Part shown: one piece after another, positions 53,947 through 62,683 of the stretch
How the letters are laid out: the number at the start of each line of letters is the position of its first letter
Position numbering within the stretch: position 1 is the stretch's first letter
Origin: JAHRAW01 sp963693025
GTDB lineage: Bacteria > Pseudomonadota > Gammaproteobacteria > Arenicellales > Poriferihabitantaceae
DNA length: 64,000 nt
Direction of reading: 5' to 3'
Assembly (NCBI GenBank): GCA_963693025.1
Contig: OY843749.1
Location: forward strand, 1,364,001 to 1,428,000
Notes under the pieces: generated by a model
What the model was told of the DNA's origin: nothing
Seen by the model: only the letters and a program-made list of their open reading frames with translations
The model's database searches: none
Translations under genes and position numbers: made by a program

Positions 53947-55392
53947 ATGAACGACACCCCCTACCCCGACACCCGCCTGCTAATCGGCGGCGCGTGGCGA
54001 GACGGCGCCGCGGGGCGCAGCGATGAAGTGATCAACCCCGCCAACCGCGAAGTCATCGGGCGTTTCGCCTGTGCCGAGGCGAGCGATTTGGACGACGCCG
54101 TGGCGGCGGCGCGTGACGGCTTTGCGCGCTGGCGTGCGACCGACGCGGCGCGGCGCGGCGAAGTGCTCGCCGCCGCCGCCGACCTGCTGGCGCAGCGCAG
54201 CGAGGACATCGCCCGCACGATTACGCTGGAGCAGGGCAAGCCCTTGTATGAATCGCGCCTCGAACTGGCGCGCGCGGTGGACACCTTCCGCTGGTATGCC
54301 GAGCAAGCCGGCGCGCTCGGCAACCGCGACTACCCGGAGCGCCCCGGCCAGGTGCGCCAGCACACCGCGCCGGAGCCGGTCGGGGTGGTGGCGGCGTTCA
54401 CCGCCTGGAATTTCCCGGCGATTCTGCCGGCGCGCAAACTGGCGCCGGCGCTGGCTGCAGGCTGCTCGGTCATCCTGAAAGCCGCCGAGGAAACCCCGGC
54501 GACCGCGGCGCGCATGGCAGACGCCCTCGCCGACGCGGGCTTGCCGGACGGCGTGTTGAACCTCGTGTATGGCGACCCGGCGATGATTTCCGAAGCCTTG
54601 CTGGCGCGCCCTGAGGTGCGCAAGTTGTCATTCACCGGCTCGGTGCCGGTCGGCATGCTGCTGGCGCGGCAGGCGGCAGCCAACCTGACCCGCTGCACGC
54701 TGGAACTGGGCGGTCACGCCCCGGTCATCGTGTTCGCCGACGCCGACGTGGCGGGCGCCGCCAGAGATACCGCCGCGTTCAAATACCGCAACGCGGGGCA
54801 AGTGTGCGTCGCGCCCAGCCGTTTTTTCATCGAGAAAGCGGCATACCGCGAGTTCGCCGAAGCATTCACCGACATCGCGCGCGACCTGAAGGTCGGCGAC
54901 GGTCTGGATGAAGCGACGCAGATGGGTCCGATGGCAAACGAGCGCCGCATCGAAGCGATGGAGCGCCTGGTGAGCGACGCCACCGCCAACGGCGCCGAGG
55001 TGTTGCACGGCGGCGCGCGGCACGGCGAGCGCGGCTACTTCTGGCAGCCGACGGTGCTGACCGAGGTGCCCGACAGCGCGCTGGTGATGACCGAAGAGCC
55101 GTTCGGTCCGGTGGCGCCCATCTGCGCGTTCGAGCACGCCGACGAAGTCATCGAGCGCGCCAACAGCCTGCCCTACGGCCTCGCGTCGTATCTCTTCACC
55201 GGCTCCGAGACAACCGCCCGGCGCGTCATTGACGGCTTGGAAACCGGCACCGTCGGCGTCAACACCCTGCTCCCCGCCCAACCCGACACCCCCCTCGGCG
55301 GCGTCAAACACAGCGGCTACGGCTACGAAGGCGGGCGCGAAGGCATGGACGGCTTCCTGCACCTGAAACTGGTGACGCAGGCGCCGTGGTGA
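53947..55392 (+). CDS. NAD(P)-dependent aldehyde dehydrogenase (GabD-like)
   Basis: A 481-residue enzyme of the aldehyde dehydrogenase superfamily. The nucleophile Cys is in NAGQVCVAPSRF, the general base Glu in LELGGHAPVIV, and FTAWNFPA lies in the cofactor site. It is nearest to succinate-semialdehyde-type dehydrogenases (EEPFGPVAP). With the SDR upstream it could oxidise an alcohol to an acid in two steps. It has an AGGAG site. Confidence 0.92.
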   Translation: MNDTPYPDTRLLIGGAWRDGAAGRSDEVINPANREVIGRFACAEASDLDDAVAAARDGFARWRATDAARRGEVLAAAADLLAQRSEDIARTITLEQGKPLYESRLELARAVDTFRWYAEQAGALGNRDYPERPGQVRQHTAPEPVGVVAAFTAWNFPAILPARKLAPALAAGCSVILKAAEETPATAARMADALADAGLPDGVLNLVYGDPAMISEALLARPEVRKLSFTGSVPVGMLLARQAAANLTRCTLELGGHAPVIVFADADVAGAARDTAAFKYRNAGQVCVAPSRFFIEKAAYREFAEAFTDIARDLKVGDGLDEATQMGPMANERRIEAMERLVSDATANGAEVLHGGARHGERGYFWQPTVLTEVPDSALVMTEEPFGPVAPICAFEHADEVIERANSLPYGLASYLFTGSETTARRVIDGLETGTVGVNTLLPAQPDTPLGGVKHSGYGYEGGREGMDGFLHLKLVTQAPW

Positions 55393-55552
55393 GCGGACGG
55401 GTTGTATAGCGCACCTTGTTGCCGGCGCAGAAAATAAGTTTACAGCCGGCATCGGGATGACTAGATTGGCTCGCAAGAAGTTGCCGCGCATGGCTGACTG
55501 CCGGATTGCGCGGCGGCAAACATTCAACCTGACATTGATGAGGTGACCAGCG

Positions 55553-55714
55553 ATGAACAGCAAAGCCACGAAACCGCAAATCAAAGCGACCAAAGAGGAA
55601 CGAGCAAAGTTGTCCAGGGATGAACTGGCAAAAGTCGACGCCGGAAGAGGAGTCGCGGGCCCGCAATACGACGACCCGAACTACGTCCCGAGATGGGATG
55701 ACCCGGTGCAGTAG
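55553..55714 (+). CDS. Small hydrophilic protein (53 aa), function unknown
   Basis: A charged peptide beginning MNSKATKPQIKATKEERAKL and ending in an aromatic acidic stretch (QYDDPNYVPRWDDPVQ). Coding character is supported by the good start context and a strong terminator 40 bases after its stop. No motif recognised. The 160 bases between the aldehyde dehydrogenase and this gene hold nothing else visible. Confidence 0.55.
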   Translation: MNSKATKPQIKATKEERAKLSRDELAKVDAGRGVAGPQYDDPNYVPRWDDPVQ

Positions 55715-55753
55715 CCCGGCAATCCAATGCCTGCATTACGCGGGCATTGTCCG

Positions 55754-55789
55754 AACCCGGAATAGCCATTCGCTATTCCGGGTTTTTTT
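55754..55789 (+). terminator. Rho-independent terminator
   Basis: A perfect 13-bp stem AACCCGGAATAGC / GCTATTCCGGGTT with a 5-base loop, followed by five more T (55785-55789). It ends the 53-aa gene, and read on the other strand could also serve pdxA because it is symmetrical. Confidence 0.9.
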
Positions 55790-55840
55790 GGGGCAGACCT
55801 GTCCGCCAGCCAACCGAGCCTTTCGGGTTGCCGGTGGGTG

Positions 55841-56857
55841 TCAGGCGGCAGATTTTGCGTTGGCGGACAAGGTGATTGCCAGGGTGATGGCGGCTTGTAG
55901 GCTGGAGGGGTTGGCGTTGGGGGTGGCGGCTAGGGGGGTGGCGGTGCCGTGGTCGACTGAGGTGCGGATGATGGGGAGGCCGAGGGTGGTGTTGACTGTT
56001 TTGCCGAATCCGGCGTGTTTGCTGACCGGCAGGCCCTGGTCGTGATACATCGCCAGCACCGCGTCGAGCGTTGCCAGCCGGTCGGGCGTGAAGGCGGTGT
56101 CGGCGGGGAGGGGCCCGACGATGCGCTCGCCGCGGGCGCGCAGTTGGTTCAGGGTGGGGGTGATGACTTCGACTTCCTCCTTGCCGATGTAGCCGCCTTC
56201 GCCGGCGTGGGGGTTGAGCCCGCACACGCCGAGGCTCGGTTGCGCGATTTGGAAGCGGTGGCGGAGGTCGTGGAGGATGACGGCGATGACTTCGGTCAGC
56301 CGGCTGGGGGTGACGCGGCGCGGCACTTCGGTGAGCGGAATGTGGTTGGTCAGCAGGCAGACGCGCAGGTCGCCGCTTGCCAGCATCATGACCGGCGACG
56401 GGGCGCGGCAGCGCTGCGCAATCCATTCGGTGTGGCCGCAGAACGGGATGCCCGCGCGGTTGATGACGGCTTTGTTGACGGGACCCGTCGCCATCGCGTC
56501 AAACTCGCCGGCGAGGCACGCGTCCACCGCCGCGTCGATGCAGCCGACCACGTAGTCGCTGTTGGCGGGGTTCAGTTCGCCGGCGATTGGCGGCGATTGG
56601 CATGGGCGGTGGATGACCGGTAGCACGCCTTGCCGATGAGGTTGATGCGATTGGTTGTCATACTCCACCAGTTTCACGCCCGCGTGCGCACCCGAAGTTC
56701 CGGCGCGCGCTTCCAGCATATCGCGGTCGCCGATGACGGCGATGCGGGCGGGGAATGTTGAAAGCGCCGCCGCCTGCAGCGCGATTTCGGGACCGATGCC
56801 GGCGGGGTCGCCGGTGGTGATGAGGATGCGCGGCAATGACTCAGCCATAGTAGCCAA
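55841..56857 (-). CDS. pdxA: 4-Hydroxythreonine-4-phosphate dehydrogenase
   Basis: A 338-residue NAD-dependent enzyme of pyridoxal 5'-phosphate biosynthesis. Family blocks are ILITTGDPAGIGPEIALQAA, TGPVNKAVI, GHTEWIA and MYHDQGLPVSKHAGFGKTVN (divalent-metal His). A second start at 56848 (MAES) is equally plausible. The final 45 codons have an unusual G/T-rich plus strand. It is preceded 6 bases upstream by the alkyltransferase-like gene. Confidence 0.95.
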   Translation of the reverse strand: MATMAESLPRILITTGDPAGIGPEIALQAAALSTFPARIAVIGDRDMLEARAGTSGAHAGVKLVEYDNQSHQPHRQGVLPVIHRPCQSPPIAGELNPANSDYVVGCIDAAVDACLAGEFDAMATGPVNKAVINRAGIPFCGHTEWIAQRCRAPSPVMMLASGDLRVCLLTNHIPLTEVPRRVTPSRLTEVIAVILHDLRHRFQIAQPSLGVCGLNPHAGEGGYIGKEEVEVITPTLNQLRARGERIVGPLPADTAFTPDRLATLDAVLAMYHDQGLPVSKHAGFGKTVNTTLGLPIIRTSVDHGTATPLAATPNANPSSLQAAITLAITLSANAKSAA

Positions 56858-56863
56858 CCGGTT

Positions 56864-57205
56864 TCACCACGCCGCTTCCCCTTCCTCTTCGGAAAACGGC
56901 CAGTCGGATTCAACCCAGCCAAAGCGCTCAAAATCCACCCGCCCTTTGGGGTCGAACACCACGCCTTCGCTCAGCAGTCTCCGCCGTTGCGCCGCGTCGC
57001 CGCCACCGCCTTTGCGCGCGCTGATTTCCCCCTTGCTGTTGATGACCCGATGCCACGGAATCCCCTCACCCGGCGGCGTGGCGGCCATCGCGTAACCGAC
57101 CTGGCGGGCGGTGCAATTGACCAGCCTGGCGATGCGCCCGTAACTGGCAACCGAGCCGCGCGGAATGCGCTTGACCACCGCGTAAATATCGCTATACAGG
57201 CTCAC
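56864..57205 (-). CDS. Alkyltransferase-like protein (ATL)
   Basis: A 113-residue protein homologous to the DNA-binding domain of O6-methylguanine methyltransferases, but the active-site block reads PWHRVIN instead of PCHRV. The Cys-to-Trp change is the hallmark of ATLs, which bind O6-alkylguanine without removing the alkyl group and hand the lesion to nucleotide excision repair. It has helix-turn-helix GSVASYGRIARLVN. It lies between glmS and pdxA on the minus strand. Confidence 0.9.
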   Translation of the reverse strand: MSLYSDIYAVVKRIPRGSVASYGRIARLVNCTARQVGYAMAATPPGEGIPWHRVINSKGEISARKGGGGDAAQRRRLLSEGVVFDPKGRVDFERFGWVESDWPFSEEEGEAAW

Positions 57206-57217
57206 TTCACGCCGCGC

Positions 57218-59077
57218 CTATTCCACCGTAACCGACTTCGCCAGGTTTCTCGGTTTGTCCACGTCGGTGCCTTTGATTAGCGCGACGTGGTATGCCAGCA
57301 GTTGCAGCGGGATGGTGTAGATGATGGGCGCCATGGAGCTGTCCACCGGGGCGATGTCGACCACGCGGAGGTTGTCCTGCGGGCTGATGTTTGATGCCGG
57401 GTCGGCGAACACCAGCAGTTTTCCGCCGCGCGCGCGGACTTCCTCGATGTTGGATTTGAGTTTGGCAAGCAGGCGGTCGTTGGGGGCGACCGAGATGACC
57501 GGCATGTCGGCGTCCACCAGCGCCAGCGGACCGTGCTTCAATTCGCCGGCGGGATAGGCTTCGGCGTGGATGTAGGAAATCTCCTTGAGTTTGAGGGCGC
57601 CTTCGAGCGCGATGGGGTAGTGCGCGCCGCGTCCCAGAAACAGCGCGTGTTGCTTGTCCGCAAACTGCTCGGCAATGTCGGCAATCACCGGCGCAAGCGC
57701 AATCGCTTTTTCCACCTTGGCGGGCAACTCGCGCAACTCCGCAATCAGGCGCGCTTCATCCGCCGCGCTCATGTTGAAACGCCGACCGAGCGCAATCACC
57801 AGCAACCGCAACGCGGTCAATTGGGTGGTGAACGCCTTGGTGGAAGCGACCCCGATTTCCGCGCCGGCGTGGGTCATCAACACCAAATCGGACGCCCTCA
57901 CCAGCGAGCTTTCCGGCGAATTGCAGATGGTCAGGCAATGCGAAAACCCCTGTTGTTTGGCGACTTCCAGCGCCGACAAGGTGTCGATGGTTTCGCCGGA
58001 TTGCGACAGCGTCACCACCAGGCAGTCGTCGGGCGCGGCGTGCATGCGCGAGCGGAATTCGCTGGCGATTTCCACGCGGCACGGCACGCCGTAGCGCTCG
58101 AACCAGTAAGCGGCGACCATGCCGGCGTGGTAACTGCTGCCGCAGGCGATGATATACACCGCGCGCGTGCGGTCGAAGAGCGCTTTGGCTTCGACGCCGA
58201 AGCATTCCTCCAGCAGGCGCACGCCGGTGATGCGGCCCTCAAGCGTGTTGGCGATGGCCGCGCTTTGTTCGTGGATTTCCTTCAGCATGTAGTGGCGGTA
58301 ATCGCCCAGTTCGACCGCGTCCGCCGACAGCGAGGAGGTGCGCACTTCGCGTTTTTGCGGACGCCCGGATGCGTCGATGATGGAGATTGCGGCGCCGTTG
58401 ATGTCCACGATATCGCCGTCTTCAAGTATATAAAAATCCCGCGTGACCGCCACCAGCGCGGCCATGTCCGAGGCGATGAACGCCCCGCCGCCATTGTCGG
58501 CGCGCCCGATGCCGACCACCAACGGCGAGCCGCGGCGCGCGCCGACCAGGCGCGTCGGCTCGTCCGCGCTGACCACGCCGATGGCATACGCGCCCTCCAG
58601 CACCGCAACGGTCGCCTTGACCGCTTCGAGCAGGTCGAGCCCTTTGCGAATGTGGCGGTAAATCTCGTTGACCGCCACCTCGGTGTCGGTGTCGGAAGCG
58701 CATTCAAAACCTTCCGCCTGTTGCGCGTTGCGCAGCGCTTCGTGGTTTTCGATGATGCCGTTGCAGACCAGCGCCAGCGAGCCGCCGCCGAGATGCGGGT
58801 GGGCGTTGATTTCGGTCGGCGGACCATGCGTCGCCCAGCGGGTGTGGGCGATGCCAGTCGAGCCGCGCAACGCCTCGGCGCCCGACAACGCGCGCTCCAG
58901 TTCAACGATTTTGCCGGCGCTGCGGGTGCGGCGGAGCCGCTGCGCGGGGTCGGCGACCGCCGGGTCGATGACCGCCACGCCGGCGGAATCGTAGCCGCGG
59001 TATTCAAGCCGCCGCAGCCCGTCCAGCAAGACCGGCAGGGCATCCCCTTTCGCCACCGCCCCGACTATTCCGCACAT
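57218..59077 (-). CDS. glmS: Glutamine--fructose-6-phosphate aminotransferase
   Basis: A 619-residue enzyme that makes glucosamine-6-phosphate for peptidoglycan and LPS. The N-terminal Cys nucleophile is in MCGIVGAVAKG, followed by RLEYRGYDSAG. Two sugar isomerase domains follow (CGSSYHAGMVAAYWFERYGV; SQSGETIDTLSAL) and the C-terminus ends LAKSVTVE, the conserved sequence of GlmS. It lies 24 bases after glmU. Confidence 0.98.
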   Translation of the reverse strand: MCGIVGAVAKGDALPVLLDGLRRLEYRGYDSAGVAVIDPAVADPAQRLRRTRSAGKIVELERALSGAEALRGSTGIAHTRWATHGPPTEINAHPHLGGGSLALVCNGIIENHEALRNAQQAEGFECASDTDTEVAVNEIYRHIRKGLDLLEAVKATVAVLEGAYAIGVVSADEPTRLVGARRGSPLVVGIGRADNGGGAFIASDMAALVAVTRDFYILEDGDIVDINGAAISIIDASGRPQKREVRTSSLSADAVELGDYRHYMLKEIHEQSAAIANTLEGRITGVRLLEECFGVEAKALFDRTRAVYIIACGSSYHAGMVAAYWFERYGVPCRVEIASEFRSRMHAAPDDCLVVTLSQSGETIDTLSALEVAKQQGFSHCLTICNSPESSLVRASDLVLMTHAGAEIGVASTKAFTTQLTALRLLVIALGRRFNMSAADEARLIAELRELPAKVEKAIALAPVIADIAEQFADKQHALFLGRGAHYPIALEGALKLKEISYIHAEAYPAGELKHGPLALVDADMPVISVAPNDRLLAKLKSNIEEVRARGGKLLVFADPASNISPQDNLRVVDIAPVDSSMAPIIYTIPLQLLAYHVALIKGTDVDKPRNLAKSVTVE

Positions 59078-59101
59078 GCCGCTTCGCCCCCCATGCCGCC
59101 G

Positions 59102-60502
59102 TTATTTCCCGTCACGCCGCTTGAGCGGCCGCGTCCAGCCGTCGACGGTTTTTTGCCGCGCGCGGCCCACCGCCAGCGCCTCGGCGGCGACATCTTCGGT
59201 GATGGTCGAGCCGGCGCCGATGGTGGCGCCGTCGCCGATGGCAAGCGGCGCCACCAGTTGGCTATTGGAGCCGACGAACACGTCGTCGCCGATGCGGGTG
59301 TGGTGTTTGTCGGCGCCGTCGTAGTTGCAGGTAATCACCCCGGCGCCGATGTTGACGCCGCGCCCGAGCGTGCTGTCGCCCAGGTAGCTGAGATGGTTGG
59401 CTTTGGAGCCGCGCCCGATGCGGCTTTTTTTGACTTCCACAAAGTTGCCGATATGCACCTCGCTGTCCAGTTCCGCTTGCGGGCGCAAGCGCGCGAAGGG
59501 ACCGATTTGGCATCGTGCGCCGACCACCGCGTTGTCGATGACGCAGTTGGCGTCGATGACGCTGCCCGCGCCGATGCGGCTGTTGCGAATCACCGCGCCC
59601 GCGCCGATGCGGCAGCCCTCGCCGACCACCACCTCGCCTTCGAGAATCACGTTGACATCGACCACGCAGTCGGCGCCGAATTCGCAACGCCCGCGCACAT
59701 CGAGGCGCGCGGGGTCGCGCAGGCACACGCCTTGTTCGAGCAAACGCCGCGCCTGTGCGGCTTGGAAGATTCGCTCCGCGCGCGCGAGGTCGGCGTGCGT
59801 GTTGACACCGAGGATTTCTTCCACCGCCGCCGGTTGGCACGCGGCGATTTTCACCCCGGCGGCGGATGCGCCGGCGATGATGTCGGTCAGGTAGAATTCC
59901 TTCTGCGCGTTGTCGTTGTCGAGTTGTGCCAGCGCGGTTTCAACGACGCCGGCGGGCGCGGCGATGAAGCCGGCGTTGCATTCGCGGATTTGTTTTTGCG
60001 CGTCGGAGGCGTCCTTTTCCTCGACGATGCGCACGACCTCGCCGTGACGGTCGCGCACGATTCGCCCGAGCCCCGCCGGGTCCGGCACGGTGGCGGTCAG
60101 CAGCGCCAAACCACCTTCGCCCTCGTCCTCGTCAGCAACGGCGACCAACCGCTGCAACGTGGCGGCGCTGATTAGCGGCGTATCGCCATACAGCAGCAAC
60201 AGCGTCGCCGCGCGGTCAACCGCCGGCAGTGCCTGCATGACCGCATGACCAGTGCCGAGTTGCTCCTTCTGGGTCACCCAGTTTATTTTGTCGTTGAGCG
60301 GCGCATCCGATGCGAGGGACGCTTTGACTTGCTCGCCACGATGACCGACGACCACGTGGATTTTCGCCGGCTTGAGCGCATTGACGGCATCGATGACATG
60401 CGCCAACATCGCCCGCCCGCCGACGGTGTGCAGGGCTTTCGGCAGGGTCGAGCGCATGCGCGCGCCCTCGCCCGCCGCCAGGATGACCGCCTCCACGGTC
60501 AT
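59102..60502 (-). CDS. glmU: Bifunctional UDP-GlcNAc pyrophosphorylase/GlcN-1-P acetyltransferase
   Basis: A 466-residue enzyme making UDP-GlcNAc. The N-terminal uridyltransferase has LAAGEGARMRSTLPKALHTV and YGDTPLI. The C-terminal half is a left-handed beta-helix of hexapeptide repeats with the acetyltransferase site around NYDGADKHHTRIGD. Length and order are complete. It forms the glmU-glmS pair common in bacteria. Confidence 0.98.
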   Translation of the reverse strand: MTVEAVILAAGEGARMRSTLPKALHTVGGRAMLAHVIDAVNALKPAKIHVVVGHRGEQVKASLASDAPLNDKINWVTQKEQLGTGHAVMQALPAVDRAATLLLLYGDTPLISAATLQRLVAVADEDEGEGGLALLTATVPDPAGLGRIVRDRHGEVVRIVEEKDASDAQKQIRECNAGFIAAPAGVVETALAQLDNDNAQKEFYLTDIIAGASAAGVKIAACQPAAVEEILGVNTHADLARAERIFQAAQARRLLEQGVCLRDPARLDVRGRCEFGADCVVDVNVILEGEVVVGEGCRIGAGAVIRNSRIGAGSVIDANCVIDNAVVGARCQIGPFARLRPQAELDSEVHIGNFVEVKKSRIGRGSKANHLSYLGDSTLGRGVNIGAGVITCNYDGADKHHTRIGDDVFVGSNSQLVAPLAIGDGATIGAGSTITEDVAAEALAVGRARQKTVDGWTRPLKRRDGK

Positions 60503-60654
60503 GGCGTTGCCAGCCGCAACCGATTAGGGTCGCAAGCGGTGCGGCGGCGCGCCTTCGCTGGCGCGGTGAAATTGCCCATGGGCGGCGCGCGGGTTATCAT
60601 GGCGGTTGATTTTACTCCCGAAACTGGGCGCGTGCTGACCACCGCGGGGAAAAT

Positions 60655-61542
60655 ATGACGCAAAACGACCTTAGCGATACCAGTCATCCGAGCAATCTGA
60701 AAAACATCAAAGACGAGATTCCCTGGGAAAGCGCGGTGCAGCCCGTGGAGTTGCGCGCGGACAGCGAGTTCCAGTTTGACTGCCACAAGGGCATATCGTG
60801 TTTCAACGCCTGCTGCAAGAATATCGACATCACGCTGATGCCCTACGACATTCTGCGGCTGAAGCGCCGCGCCGGGCTGACCTCATCGCAGTGGGTCAAC
60901 CGCCACACCGTGCCGTTTCCGATGGACGCCGACGAAATGCCGGGGCTGAAGATGGCGACCAAGCCCGGCACGAATGAATGCGTGTTTCTGGAGGAAGCCG
61001 GCTGCGGCGTCTATGCCGACCGGCCCAGCGCGTGCCGCTATTACGCGCTCGGCTCGATGGGCGTGCGCCGCGCCGCCAGCGCCGTGGTCGAGGACATTTA
61101 CTTCGTGGTCAAGGAAGCGCACTGCAAAGGACACTTCGAGCCGAAGACCACCACCGTTCAACAATATCGTCAAGAGCAGGGGATTGAAAAATACGATGCG
61201 ATGAACCGCGAGTGGCGCGATATTATCTTGAAGAAGCGCTCGTCGGGACCGACCGTGGGCAAGCCGAGCGCGCGCTCGCTGCAACTTTTTGATTTATGCA
61301 GTTACGACATGGACAACTTCCGCGCATTCATCACCGGCGACGGCTTCGCCGAGGTGTTCGACCTTGACGAGGCTGAGCTGGCGGCGTTGCTGGCGGACGA
61401 GGATAAACTGCTGTTATTCGCCTGCCGCTTCCTCAAGCAGGTGTTGTTCGGCGAAGCGACCATCGCGCTGAAAGCCGATGCGCGCACTGCTCGACTGCAA
61501 AAAAAACAACAGCGACAAGCGGCGCGGCAAGGCGGAGACTAG
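60655..61542 (+). CDS. YkgJ-family cysteine cluster protein
   Basis: A 295-residue protein with the CxxxxxxCxxxCC-type cluster (DCHKGISCFNACCKNIDI) and GCGVYADRPSACRYYALG downstream, typical of YkgJ/Fe-S-or-zinc cluster proteins of unknown function. The second half is helical and lacks further cysteine clusters. A frame of this length is larger than E. coli YkgJ but matches the longer relatives. It diverges from glmU. Confidence 0.85.
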   Translation: MTQNDLSDTSHPSNLKNIKDEIPWESAVQPVELRADSEFQFDCHKGISCFNACCKNIDITLMPYDILRLKRRAGLTSSQWVNRHTVPFPMDADEMPGLKMATKPGTNECVFLEEAGCGVYADRPSACRYYALGSMGVRRAASAVVEDIYFVVKEAHCKGHFEPKTTTVQQYRQEQGIEKYDAMNREWRDIILKKRSSGPTVGKPSARSLQLFDLCSYDMDNFRAFITGDGFAEVFDLDEAELAALLADEDKLLLFACRFLKQVLFGEATIALKADARTARLQKKQQRQAARQGGD

Positions 61543-61568
61543 TCGAGGGAGGCGGGGGAGGCGGGGGA

Positions 61569-61600
61569 GGCGGCCACAGCCGGAGGGAGAAGTGGCCGCC
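61569..61600 (+). other. GC-rich hairpin after the YkgJ gene
   Basis: A perfect 9-bp stem GGCGGCCAC / GTGGCCGCC with a 14-base loop, preceded by three GGGAGGCG units (61546-61570). No T-run follows, so it is not a standard terminator; it may be an RNA end-stabilising structure. The rest of 61543-61718 contains nothing else recognised. Confidence 0.45.
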
Positions 61601-61718
61601 ATTGATTAGCCCGCCGGCGCTCGTGGCGATGCGATGATGCGCCACGAGCGCCGTGATTGCCGGTGCGGAATGCGGTTGGCGTAACCGCCCCGGCGTGTCC
61701 AAGAGCCAGTTTCCGAAC

Positions 61719-62021
61719 TCACTTGTCGTCCGGCAAGCCCCGGAAGTACTCCCGGTACTGAGGGGTGCCCCAATACCGCATCGGGTCTGCGCTGTAATCA
61801 ATCCCCGCCCCGGCGGCGGAGACAGCGCCCAACTCGTCTTCGGTCAGCATGTCGGCGATGGCATCGCGGACATCCTGGGCGGTGAACTCAAAACCAAAGT
61901 CTTTGGCGATCGCCAGCGCCCGGTCCTCGGTATCGGCGTCTCGCATTGCCATGCGCAATTCCTGGTCGGTTTTCAACTGCTCACAAAAATTGCGCACCGC
62001 TTCTACTGATGACTCACTCAT
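61719..62021 (-). CDS. Nif11-type leader peptide protein
   Basis: A 100-residue protein following the Nif11 leader pattern: AVRNFCEQLKTDQELRMAMR, then ALAIAKDFGFEFTAQDVRDA and LTEDELGAVSAAGAGID. In RiPP biosynthesis such leaders guide modifying enzymes, are cut near the glycine-rich turn, and release a core. Here the putative core (about 27 residues, YSADPMRYWGTPQYREYFRG and beyond) is aromatic and lacks the Cys or Ser/Thr typical of lanthipeptide or thiazole cores. No modification, protease or transport gene is adjacent. Confidence 0.75.
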   Translation of the reverse strand: MSESSVEAVRNFCEQLKTDQELRMAMRDADTEDRALAIAKDFGFEFTAQDVRDAIADMLTEDELGAVSAAGAGIDYSADPMRYWGTPQYREYFRGLPDDK

Positions 62022-62236
62022 GATGGTTTCCTCGCATTTAATTGACTATTCGCCGCCACGCGCACCGGTTTAACCGTGTGTGACAACCCTGCGAGGCAAG
62101 TTAATCGAGCCGCTTGAAGTTGTAAAATGTTTTTTCGCTTTGGTAGCAAGCGGTTCTATACATTGGGGGGGGTTAAGCGGAGTTGGCAAGAACAACAACC
62201 CCAACAAAAACAAAACCTCGTCATTCACAACAGCGT

Positions 62237-62473
62237 CGTCATTCTCGAGCGTTAGTGTCCGTTGCCGCCGCGCTTCTTCTTTTAAGCGGCGGCTTACGGA
62301 CACTTACGTCCTCGGGAATCTCCCTAAGGTTGGCACGAGCTTTGTTGGAATTCACGCTAGCCTTAGGGAGATTCCCGAAGGCGATGAAAAATATAGTCGC
62401 TGGCGCTCCTTATTTTTCTATCGTTCGAGAATGACGGAGTGGGGGGTTATTTTTCTGTTATTCGGGAATGACG
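62237..62473 (+). repeat. Mosaic palindromic repeat R8 with outer inverted repeats
   Basis: Forward copy upstream of tRNA-Leu(CAG). The core is complete (to 62436), with a duplicated right terminus to 62473. It is enclosed by the same outer layer as R5: TTAAGCGGAGTTGGCAAG (62173-62190) against TCAAGTAGAGTTGCCAAA on the other strand (62491-62508). The interior flanks (aacaaaaacaaaac and gtttttgttt) are shared with R5 too. Confidence 0.85.
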
Positions 62474-62560
62474 AGGAGTTAGTTTTTGTTTGGCAACTCT
62501 ACTTGACAGCTCCCATACATTGACATCAACCGGAACAACAAGTAGAGTTCCGCCACCTCA

Positions 62561-62647
62561 GCCGAGGTGGCGGAATTGGTAGACGCGCTAGCTTCAGGTG
62601 CTAGTGGGGGCAACCCCGTGGAGGTTCAAGTCCTCTCCTCGGTACCA
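62561..62647 (+). tRNA. tRNA-Leu (anticodon CAG)
   Basis: Class II tRNA of 87 bases. Acceptor GCCGAGG/CCTCGGT, anticodon stem CTAGC/GCTAG with loop TTCAGGT (CAG), long variable arm (GGGGCAACCCC), T-loop GGTTCAAGTCC and encoded CCA. The leader directly upstream pairs with the first bases of the tRNA (62547-62576, see findings). Confidence 0.95.
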
Positions 62648-62683
62648 CGCCGACGGTCGTGCGGCGTGAAAGCAAACCCAGAC

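Noticed and set aside
57533..60175. Long open frame (880 codons) on the plus strand opposite glmS and glmU
   Set aside because: It is antisense to two complete, recognisable genes. Its product is Gly/Arg/Val/His-rich without motifs, as expected for the complement of GC-rich coding DNA.
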